64,000 nt of DNA from the NCBI RefSeq assembly GCF_002252045.1, contig NZ_NEFF01000001.1:124001-188000 (forward strand). The letters run 5' to 3'. This document shows positions 62,733 to 64,000 of this stretch, piece by piece. Each line of letters starts with the position of its first letter. The first letter of the stretch is position 1. The DNA comes from Ignatzschineria sp. F8392 (GTDB lineage: Bacteria; Pseudomonadota; Gammaproteobacteria; Cardiobacteriales; Wohlfahrtiimonadaceae). The notes beneath the pieces are model-generated. The model ran no database searches and was not told the DNA's origin. It worked only from the letters and a program-made list of their open reading frames with translations. A program made the translations under genes and the position numbers.

Positions 62733-64000
62733 ATGATTATTGATTTAAAACTCCCCGATATTGGTAATTTTGATAGCGTTGATGTTATCGATATTAGTGT
62801 CAATATTGGGGATCATGTTGAGGTTGATGATACGCTCTTAACCTTGGAATCTGATAAAGCTTCGATGGATGTTCCTGCCGAAAAAGCAGGTGTTGTCACA
62901 GAGATATTGGTCAATGTTGGTGATAGTGTGAAAGAGGGCGATCTCTTTGCACGCTTAGAGGTAGCAGATGCGGACCTATCGAGCGCTTCAGCAGTGAAAG
63001 AGAAGATTGTTGACAGTGAGGCATCAACGAGTGCTGAACAGGAAGAGAAGGCGGCTCTTGTTGACTCATCCATTATTGATGCTGATTGCGACCTGGTTGT
63101 TATTGGTGGCGGTCCTGGGGGGTATTCAGCTGCTTTTAGAGCTGCAGATCTTGGTCTTAAAGTTGTTTTAGTAGAACGTTATCCGACAATCGGTGGCGTT
63201 TGTCTCAATGTGGGATGTATTCCATCTAAGGCGCTTTTGCATGTCGTTGATGTTATGGAAACGGCTAAATCATTTGCCGATATCGGTGTAACATTTGCTA
63301 AGCCTGAGGTTGATATCGATAAGTTGAGAGGCTTTAAAGAGTCTGTTATCGGGAAATTGACAGGTGGATTAGCAGGTATGGCTAAGATGCGCAAAGTCGA
63401 GATTGTTCAAGGCTTTGCAACTTTCAAAAATGATCACTGTTTAACAGTAGCACTAGATGATGGCGCAGAGCGAGAAATTCGTTTCAATAAAGCGATTATT
63501 GCGGCTGGATCCTCGGCTGTTAAGCTTCCTTTCTTGCCAGAAGATCCTCGCATCATCGATTCAACGGGAGCGCTTGAGTTAGAAGATATTCCTCAAAAGC
63601 TTCTCGTTATTGGTGGTGGAATTATTGGTCTAGAGATGGCGACCGTCTATTCAACACTTGGTAGTGAGATTACTATTGCAGAATTTGCCGATGGCTTAGT
63701 GCCGGGGGCGGATCGTGATTTAGTGAAGGTCTTTGAAAAATATAATAAAGATCGATTCCATAAAGTGATGCTTAAGACCGCTGTTACGGGTGCTGTTGCA
63801 AAAGACGAGGGTATTGAGGTGACTTTTGAAGGGGAGAATGCCCCGGAGACACCTCTTCTCTTTGATAAGGTTCTAGTTGCGGTAGGGCGTAAGCCAAATG
63901 GTTTAACGCTTCATGCAGAGAGAGCAGGGGTGAATGTTGATGAGCGTGGCTTTATCTCTGTCGATAGACAGATGCGCACCAATGTTTCTCATATCTTTGC
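62733..64000 (+). CDS. lpdA: Dihydrolipoamide dehydrogenase E3 with N-terminal lipoyl domain (cut by window end)
   Basis: The gene starts 10 bp after aceF at ATG 62733 (AGGAGAG upstream) and runs open to the window end, 422 codons. An N-terminal lipoyl domain (lipoyl lysine in TLESDKASMDVPAEKA, about Lys42) and an acidic linker precede the flavoprotein. The flavoprotein has FAD motif VVIGGGPGGYSAAFRAAD, redox cysteines in GGVCLNVGCIPSKALLH (Cys157 and Cys162), and NAD motif LLVIGGGIIGLEMATVYSTL. It reoxidises the E2 lipoyl groups. Lipoyl-E3 fusions are known, for example in Neisseria and Ralstonia. The His/Glu dimer-domain end is outside the window. Confidence 0.95.
   Translation, partial: MIIDLKLPDIGNFDSVDVIDISVNIGDHVEVDDTLLTLESDKASMDVPAEKAGVVTEILVNVGDSVKEGDLFARLEVADADLSSASAVKEKIVDSEASTSAEQEEKAALVDSSIIDADCDLVVIGGGPGGYSAAFRAADLGLKVVLVERYPTIGGVCLNVGCIPSKALLHVVDVMETAKSFADIGVTFAKPEVDIDKLRGFKESVIGKLTGGLAGMAKMRKVEIVQGFATFKNDHCLTVALDDGAEREIRFNKAIIAAGSSAVKLPFLPEDPRIIDSTGALELEDIPQKLLVIGGGIIGLEMATVYSTLGSEITIAEFADGLVPGADRDLVKVFEKYNKDRFHKVMLKTAVTGAVAKDEGIEVTFEGENAPETPLLFDKVLVAVGRKPNGLTLHAERAGVNVDERGFISVDRQMRTNVSHIF

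Noticed and set aside
1-64000. CRISPR arrays, insertion sequences, prophage or toxin-antitoxin loci
   Set aside because: No spacer-repeat arrays, transposase motifs, integrase or phage genes were seen; tandem repeats here have no unique spacers.

Overview
The window reads as chromosomal DNA from a gammaproteobacterium with low-to-moderate GC (AT-rich spacers, judged by eye). Evidence includes diaA-dolP synteny, an RpoH with its diagnostic box, PcnB, RlhA, TrhP, MaeB, Mqo and cadBA. A lipoyl domain fused to E3, a HugZ-type heme operon, lysine decarboxylation and direct-ammonium enzymes would suit a host- or carrion-associated member of the Cardiobacteriales (Ignatzschineria/Wohlfahrtiimonas-like). 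That placement is inference from gene content. I see no prophage, insertion sequence or CRISPR array. The DNA is ordinary chromosome with dense genes separated by AT-rich, repeat-rich spacers.

Layout. 1-2.1 kb: end of a thiazole operon (thiS-thiG-thiF) that looks Bacillus-like. 2.3-5.7 kb: exported ankyrin protein, a methyltransferase, and a ferric-reductase-like flavocytochrome behind phased A-tracts. 5.9-9.6 kb: rlhA, nnrD and an L,D-transpeptidase-fold protein. 9.6-13.8 kb: carAB, in which CarA consists only of its N-terminal domain and the glutaminase domain is absent. 14.1-16.6 kb: cyclase-family hydrolase plus amidase. 16.6-17.1 kb: two identical tRNA-Val(TAC) genes, each with its own promoter and terminator. 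17.2-20.8 kb: ClC antiporter and trhP. 21-24.3 kb: cupin, mqo and an AEC carrier behind a perfect 4 x 12-bp repeat. 24.5-26.3 kb: YbcJ-like S4 protein and an exported phytase-like esterase. 26.5-32.6 kb (minus strand): complete heme uptake and degradation set under a good Fur box. 33-36.2 kb: LemA, a DUF3137-like protein and a DUF4139 protein. 36.5-39.1 kb: rplM-rpsI with a structured leader, then pcnB. 39.3-43 kb: cadBA. 43-46.3 kb: NlpD-like LysM lipoprotein and maeB. 46.7-49.1 kb: rpoH, diaA/gmhA, dolP. 49.3-52.8 kb: gor, pit, tsaC. 53-57.4 kb (minus strand): rpsT, metQ, ddh, metI, metN. 58.2-64 kb: pyruvate dehydrogenase operon aceE-aceF-lpdA, cut off by the window end.

How it fits together. 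Two biosynthetic enzymes here appear to take free ammonium: a carbamoyl-phosphate synthetase without a glutaminase domain, and a meso-diaminopimelate dehydrogenase. With an amidase and lysine decarboxylase nearby, this suggests a cell living on nitrogen-rich decaying or host material. Malate metabolism (Mqo, MaeB, and perhaps the AEC carrier) and pyruvate dehydrogenase point to organic and amino acids as carbon sources. The most distinctive observations are the glutaminase-less CarA with its leader hairpins and 11-bp repeats, the Bacillus-like thi genes, ddh lying between metI and metQ, and repeated helical-turn-length tandem repeats in promoter spacers.
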